From NCBI GenBank assembly GCA_019636375.1, contig JAHBXS010000005.1:372001-436000 (forward strand): DNA of 64,000 nucleotides. Direction: 5' to 3'. The translations under genes and the position numbers were made by a program. This stretch comes from Pirellulaceae bacterium. Its GTDB lineage: Bacteria; Planctomycetota; Planctomycetia; Pirellulales; Pirellulaceae. The notes under the pieces were generated by a model, which had not been told where the DNA came from, made no database searches, and saw only the letters and a list, made by a program, of their open reading frames with translations. Shown in pieces: positions 54,492-63,625 of the stretch (position 1 is the first letter of the stretch; each line of letters opens with the position of its first letter).

Positions 54492-54857
54492 ATGAAAACG
54501 ACACCCGAACACGACGAACGAATTGCAAAGATGACGTTTTCGTCGGTCTATCCACATTATGTGACAAAGGTGGAAAAAAAGGGGCGGACGATTGAGGAAC
54601 TTCATCAGGTGATCAAATGGCTCACCGGATTCAATGAGAAGACGCTGCAAAAAATCATCAAAGACCAACTGACCTTCGAACAGTTTTTTCAAAAGGCTAA
54701 ACTGAACCCCAACGCCCATCTAATAACCGGTGTCATCTGCGGTTATCGCATCGAAGAGATCGAAAACCCTTTGACGCAACAAGTCAGGTACTTGGACAAA
54801 CTGGTCGATGAATTGGCCAAGGGTCGCAAGATGGACAAAATCCTCCGGACGGAATGA
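54492..54857 (+). CDS. DUF2200 family protein
   Basis: The 121-residue cytoplasmic protein matches the DUF2200 pattern along its whole length: IAKMTFSSVYPHYVTKVEKK, EELHQVIKWLTGFNEKTLQ, NAHLITGVICGYRIEEIENP and YLDKLVDELAKGRKMDKIL. The family has no established function; it is a small, highly conserved protein found sporadically in many bacteria. No partner gene is adjacent: the upstream operon diverges and the following gene converges. The start has only a weak GAG upstream. Confidence 0.92.
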   Translation: MKTTPEHDERIAKMTFSSVYPHYVTKVEKKGRTIEELHQVIKWLTGFNEKTLQKIIKDQLTFEQFFQKAKLNPNAHLITGVICGYRIEEIENPLTQQVRYLDKLVDELAKGRKMDKILRTE

Positions 54858-54934
54858 GAATTTTCATCAACGACAATCCTCCGCTAAAAGTTATCGCTAA
54901 AGGCTTCGACTTGTAGATGGAATCTATGGGCAGG

Positions 54935-54976
54935 AAAAAAAATCGCCCTCACCGTTCCGGACGGTAAGAGCGAGGG
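54935..54976 (-). terminator. Rho-independent terminator for the TlpA/TPR gene
   Basis: On the minus strand a stem of CCCTC with GAGGG (54972-54976 and 54946-54950) extended by ACCGT with ACGGT (54961-54965 and 54951-54955), with a six-base bulge on one side, is followed by eight T (54935-54942). It lies about 70 bases after the stop of the TlpA/TPR gene. Confidence 0.7.
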
Positions 54977-55044
54977 AGGTAATTGCAAGTGTGTACAAAA
55001 GCCAGCGCGTACACAATTCCGATCATCAAATATGAATGATGACG

Positions 55045-56199
55045 TTATTTGCCTTTGCTGGCCTTCTCTTTTTTGAGGCGTTCGAGGAAAGATTCAATCT
55101 CATCGACGCCCGGTTCGAGCTTTGCAGCTTTGGTTTGGATTTCGATCGCTTTGTCGAGGTCCCCTTGAAAGTATACCAAGTGAGCTAAGGTGTCCAATAC
55201 GGCTCCGTTGTTTGGGTCCAGTTTGACAGCTTTTTCGGCAGCCTCACGAGCAACGGCGATCAAATCGCCAGGAACGTCTTTGCCTTCCTCGACGGCTTCG
55301 ACTACCGACCAGGCGACTTCGTTAAGCATTTGCGAATCCTTGAGACTCGGCAGCATGGATTTGAAAATCGCTGTGGCGTCGGCAGGATTCGTCTCCAGGG
55401 TCAATTGCAATTTCATCATGGTGAGACCCGCACGCATTTCTTCGTCGTCATCAATGAGCGTGAGGACGTTATCGATACCTTTCAAAGCACCTTCGAAATC
55501 ACCTTCTTCGTATTTGCCGAAAATTTTCATCATCTCACCTTCGACTTGCTGACGCCGGGCGAGGATTTTCTTGTATCCTTCCCGATCCCAAGTTCCGTCA
55601 ACGACAGCGGCGAGTGGTTTGTCCATTTCCATTGGATGGCCAATCCATTCGATAAGGCCGTCCTTGCCGACAATAAAGGCCGTCGGAATTCCCATTTGCC
55701 CCGACGCTTGCATGTAGTCTTCATTGACCGAACCGTCTGGATCAGTCGTCAAACAGTAGGACTTGGTCAAGTCTCGAAAGGTCTTTGGCCCCGCATCGCC
55801 GCTGCCACCTTCGGCATTTGAATTTAACTTTTGCAGCAGACTTGGTGGGACGTTTCTTTCAAGGAACGCATCCACGGTTTCGAGGTCTTCATCACTGACG
55901 CTGATGAGTTGAACTCCCTTTTCTCCATACTGTTTTTGAAGTTCGACGAGGTGCGGCATACTTTGAACGCAGGGGCCACACCAAGTTGCCCAGAATTCGA
56001 TGATGTAAACCTTCCCGGCCTCGAAAGATTCAACCTTGGAAAATTTGCCCTCGCCGTTTTGCACCCAGTGTTCGATATCGATTTTGGGAGCCTTGGAGCC
56101 GATGGTGAGATCGTCTTGCGCGGACGACGTGGAGACCAGTCCGAGAGAGAGCGCCGCGATCAGCGATAGGAATTTGAATTTGCACAAAATTTGATTCAC
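55045..56199 (-). CDS. TlpA-like thioredoxin with TPR tail
   Basis: I use GTG 56199, preceded by AAAGGA at an eight-base spacing; 384 residues. The first 27 residues are a signal peptide (VNQILCKFKFLSLIAALSLG and so on, cut near AQDD). A thioredoxin/TlpA domain follows with WCGPC (Cys74 and Cys77), an extended insert with PSLLQKLNSNAEGG, and the cis-Pro segment GIPTAFIVG. The C-terminal 170 residues are helical with TPR-like units ending LDTLAHLVYFQGDLDKAIEIQ. Longer in-frame starts up to 56385 would add an implausible N-terminus. Periplasmic redox protein with an assembly or partner-binding tail; a terminator follows. Confidence 0.85.
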   Translation of the reverse strand: MNQILCKFKFLSLIAALSLGLVSTSSAQDDLTIGSKAPKIDIEHWVQNGEGKFSKVESFEAGKVYIIEFWATWCGPCVQSMPHLVELQKQYGEKGVQLISVSDEDLETVDAFLERNVPPSLLQKLNSNAEGGSGDAGPKTFRDLTKSYCLTTDPDGSVNEDYMQASGQMGIPTAFIVGKDGLIEWIGHPMEMDKPLAAVVDGTWDREGYKKILARRQQVEGEMMKIFGKYEEGDFEGALKGIDNVLTLIDDDEEMRAGLTMMKLQLTLETNPADATAIFKSMLPSLKDSQMLNEVAWSVVEAVEEGKDVPGDLIAVAREAAEKAVKLDPNNGAVLDTLAHLVYFQGDLDKAIEIQTKAAKLEPGVDEIESFLERLKKEKASKGK

Positions 56200-56390
56200 A
56201 GTTCTTGTCCTTTGTAAAATCTGAGTTTCCCCCTGAGCCATTAAGTTTACCGGATTTCTTGTTCGGTTGGCAGGGCGTGCGTCTGTTTTCATGCAAAAAC
56301 GGCTTGTAAGACAACTGTTTAGCGGTTCCAATGGTTCGGACCGCGAGTCAATGCTCGGTGCTATCAAATTTTTATTTAGGCTCAAAATCG

Positions 56391-58046
56391 ATGAACAGTA
56401 CTGGCCCCGTCACCACCAAAAAATCATGGATGGACAGCTTTTTGAAATGGATTGAATGGACGGGCAACTTGCTGCCTCATCCAGTGACGCTGTTCGCAAG
56501 TTTTGCGTTATTGACTGTTTTATTGAGCGGCATTGGCAGTTACTTCGAGTGGTCGGTTGTTGATCCGCGCCCGGTCGGGGTTGAGGGACGAGCGCCTGAT
56601 GGTGTGATCAAGGTCGATTCATTGATGAGCCCAGCCGGTTTGCGAAAAATTTCGACGAACCTGGTTAAGAACTTCACCGACTTCGCACCGTTGGGGACGG
56701 TGTTGGTTGCTCTACTCGGGGTGGGTTTGGCCGAGCATAGCGGGCTGCTGTCAGCCACCATTCGTTCGATGGTGTTCGGTGTCCCGAAAGCACTCGTCAC
56801 GATTGCGGTCGTGTTTGCAGGAATCGCTTCAAATACCGCCTCGGAAATTGGCTACGTCGTTTTGATCCCATTGGGGGCAGCGATCTATCACTCCTTAGGC
56901 CGGCACCCGCTGGCAGGTTTAGCGGCGGCGTTTGCAGGAGTGTCTGGTGGTTATAGTGCGAACTTGTTGTTGGGTACCGTTGACCCGTTACTTGCCGGAG
57001 TGACCGCCGAAGCGGCCGGCATTTGGGAGCCAGGATACCAAGTCAGCCCGGCGTGCAATTGGATTTTTATGATTGCCAGTACGTTTCTGGTCACGATCGT
57101 GGGCTCATGGGTTTCTATCACGATCGTTGAACCAAGGTTGGGAAAATTTGATAGCGGACAAGCGGACTCGGAGTGGTTATCCCAACCGAGACTTGAGAAG
57201 TTAACCACCAATGAAGTACAAGGGCTGATCAATGCTGGTGTTTCAATTCTGTTTATGACACTGGTTCTCGTATACCTTTGCTGGCCAATTGGCACGAAGG
57301 CCGCTCCATCGATTCCGGCGTTTGCAGAGAATTTGCCTTGGTTCGGGGCCTTGGGTTTTATTGACGATCCTAAGAAGGGTCCGGCGTTTTTGAACGGGAT
57401 CGTGGCCATTATTTTCGTGTTCTTTCTCGTACCGGGATTTGTTTTCGGTCGAACTGTGGGGACGGTTCGGAACGACAAGGACATCATTCAATCGATGTCG
57501 AAGTCGATGACCTCTCTCGGTCCCTACATCGTGCTTGTATTTTTTGCCGCGCAATTCGTCAAGTTCTTCGAGTGGACAAAATTGGGGACGATGCTGGCCG
57601 TTAGCGGTGCTCAATTCATTAAAGACATCGGCATGGACAATGCTGGGATTCTGGCGGTTTTTATCCTGTTGTGCGCTTTGATTAATTTGATCATGGGAAG
57701 TGCCAGTGCCAAGTGGACCTTTATGGCACCCGTATTTGTGCCAATGATGATGCAGTTGGGTTACAGTCCGGAATTGATTCAATGTGCTTATCGAATTGGC
57801 GACTCGTGTACGAATGTGATTTCGCCAATGATGTCGTATTTCGGAATGATCTTCGTATTTGCATCTCGCTACGACCGAAAAGCGGGCATGGGTACGATTA
57901 TCAGTCTGATGTTTCCGTACGCCATCATCTTTTTGGTGACGTGGACGATATTCTTTTTCGTGTGGGTGTTCATGCTTGAGCTTCCGATTGGGCCTGAAAC
58001 TCCGTTGTTTATCGACGTGGTTGGTGCCTCAACTGAGGGGCAGTAG
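56391..58046 (+). CDS. AbgT-family transporter
   Basis: The 551-residue membrane protein, from ATG 56391, has about a dozen hydrophobic segments and the AbgT landmarks: NFTDFAPLGTVLVALLGVGLAEHSG, AGIASNTASEIGYVVLIPLGA, FAGVSGGYSANLLLGTVDPLLAG, GSASAKWTFMAPVFVPMM and GDSCTNVISPMMSYFGMI. AbgT proteins import p-aminobenzoyl-glutamate or export sulfonamides, probably driven by ion gradients. The open frame extends to an ATG at 56331, but that would add a weak N-terminus. It diverges from the TlpA/TPR gene with 191 bases between and ends 82 bases before the convergent peptidase. Substrate cannot be settled. Confidence 0.92.
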   Translation: MNSTGPVTTKKSWMDSFLKWIEWTGNLLPHPVTLFASFALLTVLLSGIGSYFEWSVVDPRPVGVEGRAPDGVIKVDSLMSPAGLRKISTNLVKNFTDFAPLGTVLVALLGVGLAEHSGLLSATIRSMVFGVPKALVTIAVVFAGIASNTASEIGYVVLIPLGAAIYHSLGRHPLAGLAAAFAGVSGGYSANLLLGTVDPLLAGVTAEAAGIWEPGYQVSPACNWIFMIASTFLVTIVGSWVSITIVEPRLGKFDSGQADSEWLSQPRLEKLTTNEVQGLINAGVSILFMTLVLVYLCWPIGTKAAPSIPAFAENLPWFGALGFIDDPKKGPAFLNGIVAIIFVFFLVPGFVFGRTVGTVRNDKDIIQSMSKSMTSLGPYIVLVFFAAQFVKFFEWTKLGTMLAVSGAQFIKDIGMDNAGILAVFILLCALINLIMGSASAKWTFMAPVFVPMMMQLGYSPELIQCAYRIGDSCTNVISPMMSYFGMIFVFASRYDRKAGMGTIISLMFPYAIIFLVTWTIFFFVWVFMLELPIGPETPLFIDVVGASTEGQ

Positions 58047-58128
58047 TCGCACAGACGCTTGGCGGATTAAAGGAAGACAATTCGTTGGGCGAGTTGCGGG
58101 GTGACTTAAGTCGATGAAGCTGACTGAA

Positions 58129-59220
58129 TCACAAGAGTTTCACGAAGGTTGATTCAAAGTCTTTCGGAAGCGAACTTAGAACTTCGCAACCGTCTTTGGT
58201 GACCAGCACATCGTCTTCGATTCGAACACCGCCTAGTTCGGGAAGATAGATTCCTGGCTCGACGGTGACGACCATTCCCGCCTCCAGCGTCCCCTTACGT
58301 GAAGGAGAAAACCCCGGCGACTCGTGAACTTGGCGACCGATCCCGTGGCCCAGTCCGTGCCCAAAATATTTCCCAAAGCCAGCCGATTCAATGTGTTGCC
58401 GGGCCGCACGATCGACGACTTGGCAATCAGCACCCGCACGAATTTTTTTGATCGCCTTGAGTTGAGCTTCCAAAACCACATCGTAAATTTTGGCGTATTT
58501 GCCGGGAACTTTGCCGGTAGTGATGATCCGCGTGAGGTCGCTGACATATCCGTTGTCGCGAGTTCCCCAATCGATCAAGAGAAACGGGCTGGAGCTTATG
58601 CGAGTTGAAGACAGGCCAGCATGAGGCAACGCCGAACGAGGCCCCACCCCAACAATCGCCGGAAAAGCGCAGCCGTCGGCACCGAACAATCGCATTTCGT
58701 TTTCCAGTTGGTGTCCGACGCAGCGTTCGGTTTGGTCGCCCCGAAGCTGGTTTCGAGCCAATTGGAAGACTCGTTCGTTGATTTCAATAGCGCGGCGAAT
58801 GGCGGCGATTTCTGAGTCGTCTTTAATCATCCGCAACTCTTCCACGGCCCTCTCAATGTCGACAAGCGGGCAAGTGATTTGTTCGGCTAGTTGATCGTAA
58901 ACATATTTCGACAAGATATGAGGTTCGACGGCGATTTCAGTGAGTTTCATGGAGTTGACGTATTCCGCCAAAGCACTCCAGGTGGTTCCACTGTCTCCCT
59001 TAATGAGGTGCTGCAGGTCTCCGCACTCCAGCCTCAGTTGTGTTGCGAAACGAGAATCGCTCACCAGAGTAGCGGTTTGTGAATTCACGACTAAATACGT
59101 CGAGTCACCGGTAAAACCAGTCAAGTAACCAACGTTGACAGGACAACAGACCAGAGCTGCTGAAATTTTTTTCTTTTTGAGAAGTCCGCGAAAGCGTTCG
59201 AGTCGATTGCCGGTTTTCAT
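58129..59220 (-). CDS. M24 family aminopeptidase (Xaa-Pro type)
   Basis: The 363-residue protein has a creatinase-like N-terminal domain (about residues 1-130) and an M24 pita-bread domain. Metal ligands are visible as the Asp of LIDWGT, the Asp of YVSDLTRI, the His of GHGLGHGIGRQVHE, the Glu of VEPGIY and the Glu of VRIEDDVLV. That set matches Xaa-Pro aminopeptidases and dipeptidases, which cleave peptides next to proline. It is the second gene of a pair: the FHA-pseudokinase gene ends nine bases before its start, which implies a common transcript. Whether the two products interact is unknown. Confidence 0.9.
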   Translation of the reverse strand: MKTGNRLERFRGLLKKKKISAALVCCPVNVGYLTGFTGDSTYLVVNSQTATLVSDSRFATQLRLECGDLQHLIKGDSGTTWSALAEYVNSMKLTEIAVEPHILSKYVYDQLAEQITCPLVDIERAVEELRMIKDDSEIAAIRRAIEINERVFQLARNQLRGDQTERCVGHQLENEMRLFGADGCAFPAIVGVGPRSALPHAGLSSTRISSSPFLLIDWGTRDNGYVSDLTRIITTGKVPGKYAKIYDVVLEAQLKAIKKIRAGADCQVVDRAARQHIESAGFGKYFGHGLGHGIGRQVHESPGFSPSRKGTLEAGMVVTVEPGIYLPELGGVRIEDDVLVTKDGCEVLSSLPKDFESTFVKLL

Positions 59221-59229
59221 GAGTTGCGA

Positions 59230-60438
59230 TCAAACGAGTGAATTGTAGCGTCCGATTCGGTCTAGTTCTTCCAAGAGCTCGGCAGGATTCTGCAAGCGAT
59301 CTGCCGGATTCTTCGCAAGCAACCTCATCACAATCAAATCTTGGAACAACTCATTGACGGCGAGTTGGTATTCGCGAGGAGGGCGAGGCGTGTCGCGCCG
59401 AATCCGTTGCAAGGTTTCGGTGAGATTTTTCCCTTCAGCAGGAGAGTGTCCTGTGAGCAAGGCGTAACAGGTCGCCCCCAGTCCGTAAAGGTCGGAGCGA
59501 ATATCAATCTCGCCATCGGCCATCGTGCGTTCTGGGGCGAGGTATTCAATTTCGCCGATGAGTTGGCCGGGTTGGGTGATCTCCACCGCGAGTTCCCCTT
59601 CAAGGGCCTTCGCCAGCATCAAGTCACCCAGCAGGCAACGTTCGTCAGATGAGCGGCGTAAGATATTCGTCGGCGTGACGTTACGGTGTACGATATTGTG
59701 ACGATGTGCGGTGTCGAGTGCGTTGCCAATATCCTTCGCAACCTTCCAAACTTTCCGCCAGTCCAACATCCCCTCGATGCCGATGCGATCGATCAATTGA
59801 GCGAGGTTTTCGCCCTCGACGTATTCCATTGCGGTCCACAGGTAGGGGCCAGTAATTCCCGCATTGTAGATTCGCACGATATTTTCGCTACGAATGGGAA
59901 TCATCGTTTTCATCGCGCGGACGAAACGTTCGCGTTGTTGAGGCAGTCGAGAATGTCGTGGGCTTAAGACCTTGAGGGCCGCGACCCGTTGCTTTTCTTC
60001 GTCAAAAGCGCGGAAGACGACCCCGCTGGCTCCACGGCCTAAAATTTCATCGAGACGATAGTTAACGATTTTCGAACCGACCATTTCTTCAAGCGACTTT
60101 TCACCACCCGAGTTTTCGCCGACAAAGTGTGTTGATTCACCGTCGTCTTGGTTAAAGATCGCGAGGATGGTGTCACCAATGTTGATTTTGCTGCCGACGG
60201 GAATTTGAGCAACTTGAACTGGAGAGTTTTCCACAAGCGTACCGCTGGAACTTCCCAAATCTCGAAGCGTGAGTGCCGCGTCCTGACAACTTAATTCAAA
60301 ATGGACACGCGAAGTGGCTGGGTCGGAAAGTCGAAAATCGCATTTTTCGCCTCGCCCAACGACCAAGCAATCGCCCTCTTTGACGAAGCATTCCTTGCCC
60401 TTGTCAGGGCCTTGGACGACTTTTAGCGTTAATAGCAT
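59230..60438 (-). CDS. FHA domain-pseudokinase protein
   Basis: The 402-residue protein starts with an FHA domain (residues about 5-100), with Gly28-Arg29 and Ser43 and His46 in TSRVHF, the phosphothreonine-binding residues. A kinase fold follows (about 128-395): glycine loop GRGASGVVF, the ATP-binding Lys156 in VAALKVL, and a C-lobe. The catalytic HRD is HRN (Asn253, codon AAC) and the usual Lys two residues later is Thr; DFG reads DLM (Asp272). It therefore probably binds ATP or partners without phosphotransfer. No membrane segment is present. First gene of an operon with an M24 peptidase; the start is ATG 60438. Confidence 0.9.
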   Translation of the reverse strand: MLLTLKVVQGPDKGKECFVKEGDCLVVGRGEKCDFRLSDPATSRVHFELSCQDAALTLRDLGSSSGTLVENSPVQVAQIPVGSKINIGDTILAIFNQDDGESTHFVGENSGGEKSLEEMVGSKIVNYRLDEILGRGASGVVFRAFDEEKQRVAALKVLSPRHSRLPQQRERFVRAMKTMIPIRSENIVRIYNAGITGPYLWTAMEYVEGENLAQLIDRIGIEGMLDWRKVWKVAKDIGNALDTAHRHNIVHRNVTPTNILRRSSDERCLLGDLMLAKALEGELAVEITQPGQLIGEIEYLAPERTMADGEIDIRSDLYGLGATCYALLTGHSPAEGKNLTETLQRIRRDTPRPPREYQLAVNELFQDLIVMRLLAKNPADRLQNPAELLEELDRIGRYNSLV

Positions 60439-60561
60439 GTTAGGGGGTTCCTAGTATTTTCGCAGCACATGGTTTTCCACTAAGATAGCAGCTTTGGGCG
60501 ATTTTTCTACTTGAAGCCACGGAGATTTGAAAATCTCAGTAGACTTCGGGCGAACTCAGAC

Positions 60562-60674
60562 TTTTAAGAGCCTATCCAAAAGGGGTCAGACCCTTTGGAG
60601 GCTAATCGAAATTTTACGTTGTTTTGTTGCCGAACCGGAGAGGGTCTGACCCCTTTTGGGATAGGCTCTAAAAT
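60562..60674. repeat. Inverted repeat with GGGGTCAGACCC core, REP-like
   Basis: The segment from 60568 (GAGCCTATCC) through AAAAGGGGTCAGACCCT is complementary to 60641-60668 with a single extra G as a bulge, and the flanking TTTTA/TAAAA bases extend the pairing. The loop is about 46 bases. The GGGGTCAGACCC core is reminiscent of REP-like dispersed elements associated with IS200-type tyrosine transposases. It lies between the divergent FHA-pseudokinase and RDD-kinase genes. Confidence 0.65.
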
Positions 60675-60706
60675 GGTTCGCGGGTCAAAAGTAAGGTTGT
60701 TGAAAC

Positions 60707-63583
60707 TTGCAGTTTAAATGCGCAAAATGCGGGATATTGGCAGAAGCACCGGGTGCTGAACCGGGGAGTTGCCGTCATTGTGGCGAGGTGTTGGGAATGC
60801 CTGGACCACCGCAATCGCAACTGCCTGACCATCGGGATGAAGATAAGACCGTACCACCAAGAGGCATGCTCTATGTGGCCCAGACCGGACTTCCGAAAAT
60901 TAGCGGCTACGAAATCATTCGCGAAATCGGCTGCGGAGGTATGGGGCGAGTTTTTGAAGCGAGCGATGAGCAACTTGGTCGGCAGGTGGCGTTGAAAGTC
61001 CTCTCCGACCCCTTGTCGCATCACGAGCCGGAATTGCTGCAGCGGTTCCTTCAAGAGGGGCGTTTGGCGGCGCGCATCTCGCATCCTCGATCAACGTTCG
61101 TATACGAAGCGGGGTTCGATCAGCAACGGCCCTACATCGTGATGGAGTTGATGCCCGGGCGAACTCTGAAAGACGAATTGAACGAATTCGGTAAGCTCCC
61201 AATTCAGCGTGCGGTCGATGTGACGTTGGACGTCATTGATGGACTGGCCGCTGCCCATGAGTTGGGGGTCGTTCATCGGGATGTTAAGCCTGCGAATTGC
61301 TTCGTCGAGGAAAATGGCAGGGTCAAGATTGGTGACTTCGGACTCTCCAAAAGTTTGCTCGGGGACGTAGAAACGACGCAAATGGGGTCGTTCATGGGCA
61401 CGCCTTGTTTCGCTTCACCCGAACAAATTCGCGGCGAGCGGATCGACGAGCGATCGGATGTTTACTCGTTGGGTGTCACCCTGTTTAACCTACTTGGAGG
61501 TCGTCCGCCGTTTGTCGGTGATTCTATTTCAGTGGCGGCACAAATCGTCTCTGACGCCCCGCCGTCGTTGAGAGATTTGGCTCCAGAGGTCCCCAAGGAT
61601 TTGGAAGAAATCATTTTGCGGGCGATGGAAAAATCACCCGCTGATCGCTACCAAAATTTGGAAGCCATGCGGCATGATTTATTGCCCTTCGCATCGCGAG
61701 GAACCAGCCTCGCTGAAATCGGACGGCGTGTTGCTGCGTTTATGATCGACTATGGAGTGGTGCAATTGACCGTGCAGGTTATGGTTCTTGTTGTGGCATT
61801 GATCATCATGGCCATGAACGGCTTTGGAGGTGCATTAGAGCAAGAAGATGTACTGCAAAGAGTCACAACGTTGGCTTTTCTGCAAAATCTAGGCGGTTGG
61901 CTGGCGACGTTGGCCCTGTTTGCAATCGGCGATGGGTTATGGGGTAGAACGCCTGGCAAGTGGCTGATGTCGCTGCGTGTCGTGAACCTAAATGGGGAAC
62001 GGCCAGGTTTTTGGCGAGGTCTATTGAGGGCTATCGTCATTCCCGGTGCGTTCGGTTTGCCTTTGATTTTTATGTTGACAAATCAGTTCTGGCGGAACTC
62101 AAAGGAGTTTGATGCAAGCGAGTTGGAAACAGTTTCTCTACTTTACAATTTGCTGCCATTGTCGTTGCTTGGCCTTGTGGCGTTACTCACAATGCGGCAA
62201 AAAACAAACCTGCGCGGGATTCACGAATGGCTCAGCCAAACCCGAACAATCGCGATCCCAATCGTTCGCAAACGAAAACATCCGGCAATCAAGGGCCTCC
62301 CCTTTGAGACATTTGCCGAGCCATATCATTTGGGCCGGTTTAGAATTCTCGGCGGCCTTCCCTCAAACAAAAACGGTGCAGGCATTTTCTTGGGGCAAGA
62401 CGAAATTCTAGATCGGCGAGCGATTGTGTTTTGCAGCGAATCTCACTCCGGCACCGACATCGCGGGATTTCAAGTCAATCGCCCAACTCGAAAACGCTGG
62501 TTCCAAGGGGGCTACGAAGGAGCGATTCGCTGGGATGCTTTTGAGAATCATGGCGGCGTTCCATTTTCGTACCTGACAAATCGCGTCACTGATTTGGATT
62601 GGGGAACTGTCAAATCAGCGGTATTCGATCTGGCCCGCGAAATTGCTGCTGCGATCCAAGACGGAACGTTACCCAAACGCCTGACATTCGATAATTTTAT
62701 GATCACGCGCGAAGGTCAGGGGAGGTTGATCGATCTACCGGTAAATGTCTTCGACGCCACACGCTTTGTTGTCGATGTCAATCGACCCTCTGAATCAAAC
62801 GATTTAGAACGCGGTTTGTCGTTTTTGCGCGATGTGTTGGACTGGAGTTTTGTGCATTTGATCATGCCTAAGTCGGCCAACGAAATGGTCAACGAATTTC
62901 GCTCGCGTGAAAACAACGTAGAGACACTGAATTGGTTGCGCGAGGCCCTCGACCAAGAAAACCGCCGCATTTCGGAAATGACTTGGGACTCGCGGATTGG
63001 GGCGATGGCATTTTCAGTGGCCATCGAATGGACGGTAGCTGCGGGTTTGACTTCGCTGTTCAGTTGGTTTGTGCTGTCCTACATCGGCTATTTTCCGCTT
63101 TGGAAACCAATGTGGTGCTGGTTGGCGGCTTTGTTCGGGGTTTATGTGGTGGGCGGTTTGACCCGGGGTGGTCCCGCGTTTCGGTTGATGGGTGTCGAAG
63201 TCCGGAACAAAAATGGAGATCCCGCTCCAGCCTCCATTTGTGGTTTAAGGGCGACGCTGAGTTGGATGGGGGTTTGCGCAGCAGCAGTGGCATCAACATT
63301 TTTTATCGAACTCGGAAACGAGTCTATTCAGGAACAACGTCAGTCTCTTCTGGCAACTCAACAGATTGGCTCTACCGGGCCACCACCTTCCGAGGAAGTA
63401 TCCTTCATGCCCGACAAGGAGCCGCATCGCATGACAAGGAAAGAGATGACCCAAATCCTCGTAATGACGACTTTGGTTTTGATTGGGCTTGTCATTACGT
63501 TTTTGGGGGCAGCCTACGCGATCTATTCACCCCAACGCGGGATTCCCGATCGCCTGCTCGGAACACAACTCATCCCCAGCTAG
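60707..63583 (+). CDS. Zinc ribbon-Ser/Thr kinase-RDD-pseudokinase-RDD membrane protein
   Basis: The 958-residue protein starts at TTG 60707 (AAGG ten bases upstream). A zinc ribbon occupies residues 4-25 (CAKC and CRHC). An active-looking kinase follows (about 68-330): Lys97, HRD Asp192, DFG Asp210. An RDD membrane domain spans about 335-510 (RRVAAFMIDYG). Residues about 540-720 resemble a second, degenerate kinase: a GGLPSNKNGAGIFLGQDE loop, then LPKRLTFDNFMITREGQGRL with IDLP in place of the catalytic loop and DFG. A second RDD-like region (about 760-870) and a final helix (about 935-955) complete it. Presumably a membrane signalling kinase. Substrate unknown. Confidence 0.88.
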   Translation: MQFKCAKCGILAEAPGAEPGSCRHCGEVLGMPGPPQSQLPDHRDEDKTVPPRGMLYVAQTGLPKISGYEIIREIGCGGMGRVFEASDEQLGRQVALKVLSDPLSHHEPELLQRFLQEGRLAARISHPRSTFVYEAGFDQQRPYIVMELMPGRTLKDELNEFGKLPIQRAVDVTLDVIDGLAAAHELGVVHRDVKPANCFVEENGRVKIGDFGLSKSLLGDVETTQMGSFMGTPCFASPEQIRGERIDERSDVYSLGVTLFNLLGGRPPFVGDSISVAAQIVSDAPPSLRDLAPEVPKDLEEIILRAMEKSPADRYQNLEAMRHDLLPFASRGTSLAEIGRRVAAFMIDYGVVQLTVQVMVLVVALIIMAMNGFGGALEQEDVLQRVTTLAFLQNLGGWLATLALFAIGDGLWGRTPGKWLMSLRVVNLNGERPGFWRGLLRAIVIPGAFGLPLIFMLTNQFWRNSKEFDASELETVSLLYNLLPLSLLGLVALLTMRQKTNLRGIHEWLSQTRTIAIPIVRKRKHPAIKGLPFETFAEPYHLGRFRILGGLPSNKNGAGIFLGQDEILDRRAIVFCSESHSGTDIAGFQVNRPTRKRWFQGGYEGAIRWDAFENHGGVPFSYLTNRVTDLDWGTVKSAVFDLAREIAAAIQDGTLPKRLTFDNFMITREGQGRLIDLPVNVFDATRFVVDVNRPSESNDLERGLSFLRDVLDWSFVHLIMPKSANEMVNEFRSRENNVETLNWLREALDQENRRISEMTWDSRIGAMAFSVAIEWTVAAGLTSLFSWFVLSYIGYFPLWKPMWCWLAALFGVYVVGGLTRGGPAFRLMGVEVRNKNGDPAPASICGLRATLSWMGVCAAAVASTFFIELGNESIQEQRQSLLATQQIGSTGPPPSEEVSFMPDKEPHRMTRKEMTQILVMTTLVLIGLVITFLGAAYAIYSPQRGIPDRLLGTQLIPS

Positions 63584-63625
63584 AAAAAATTTGGCTGGTA
63601 TTCGGAAAGGTCACGATTGGTCAAT

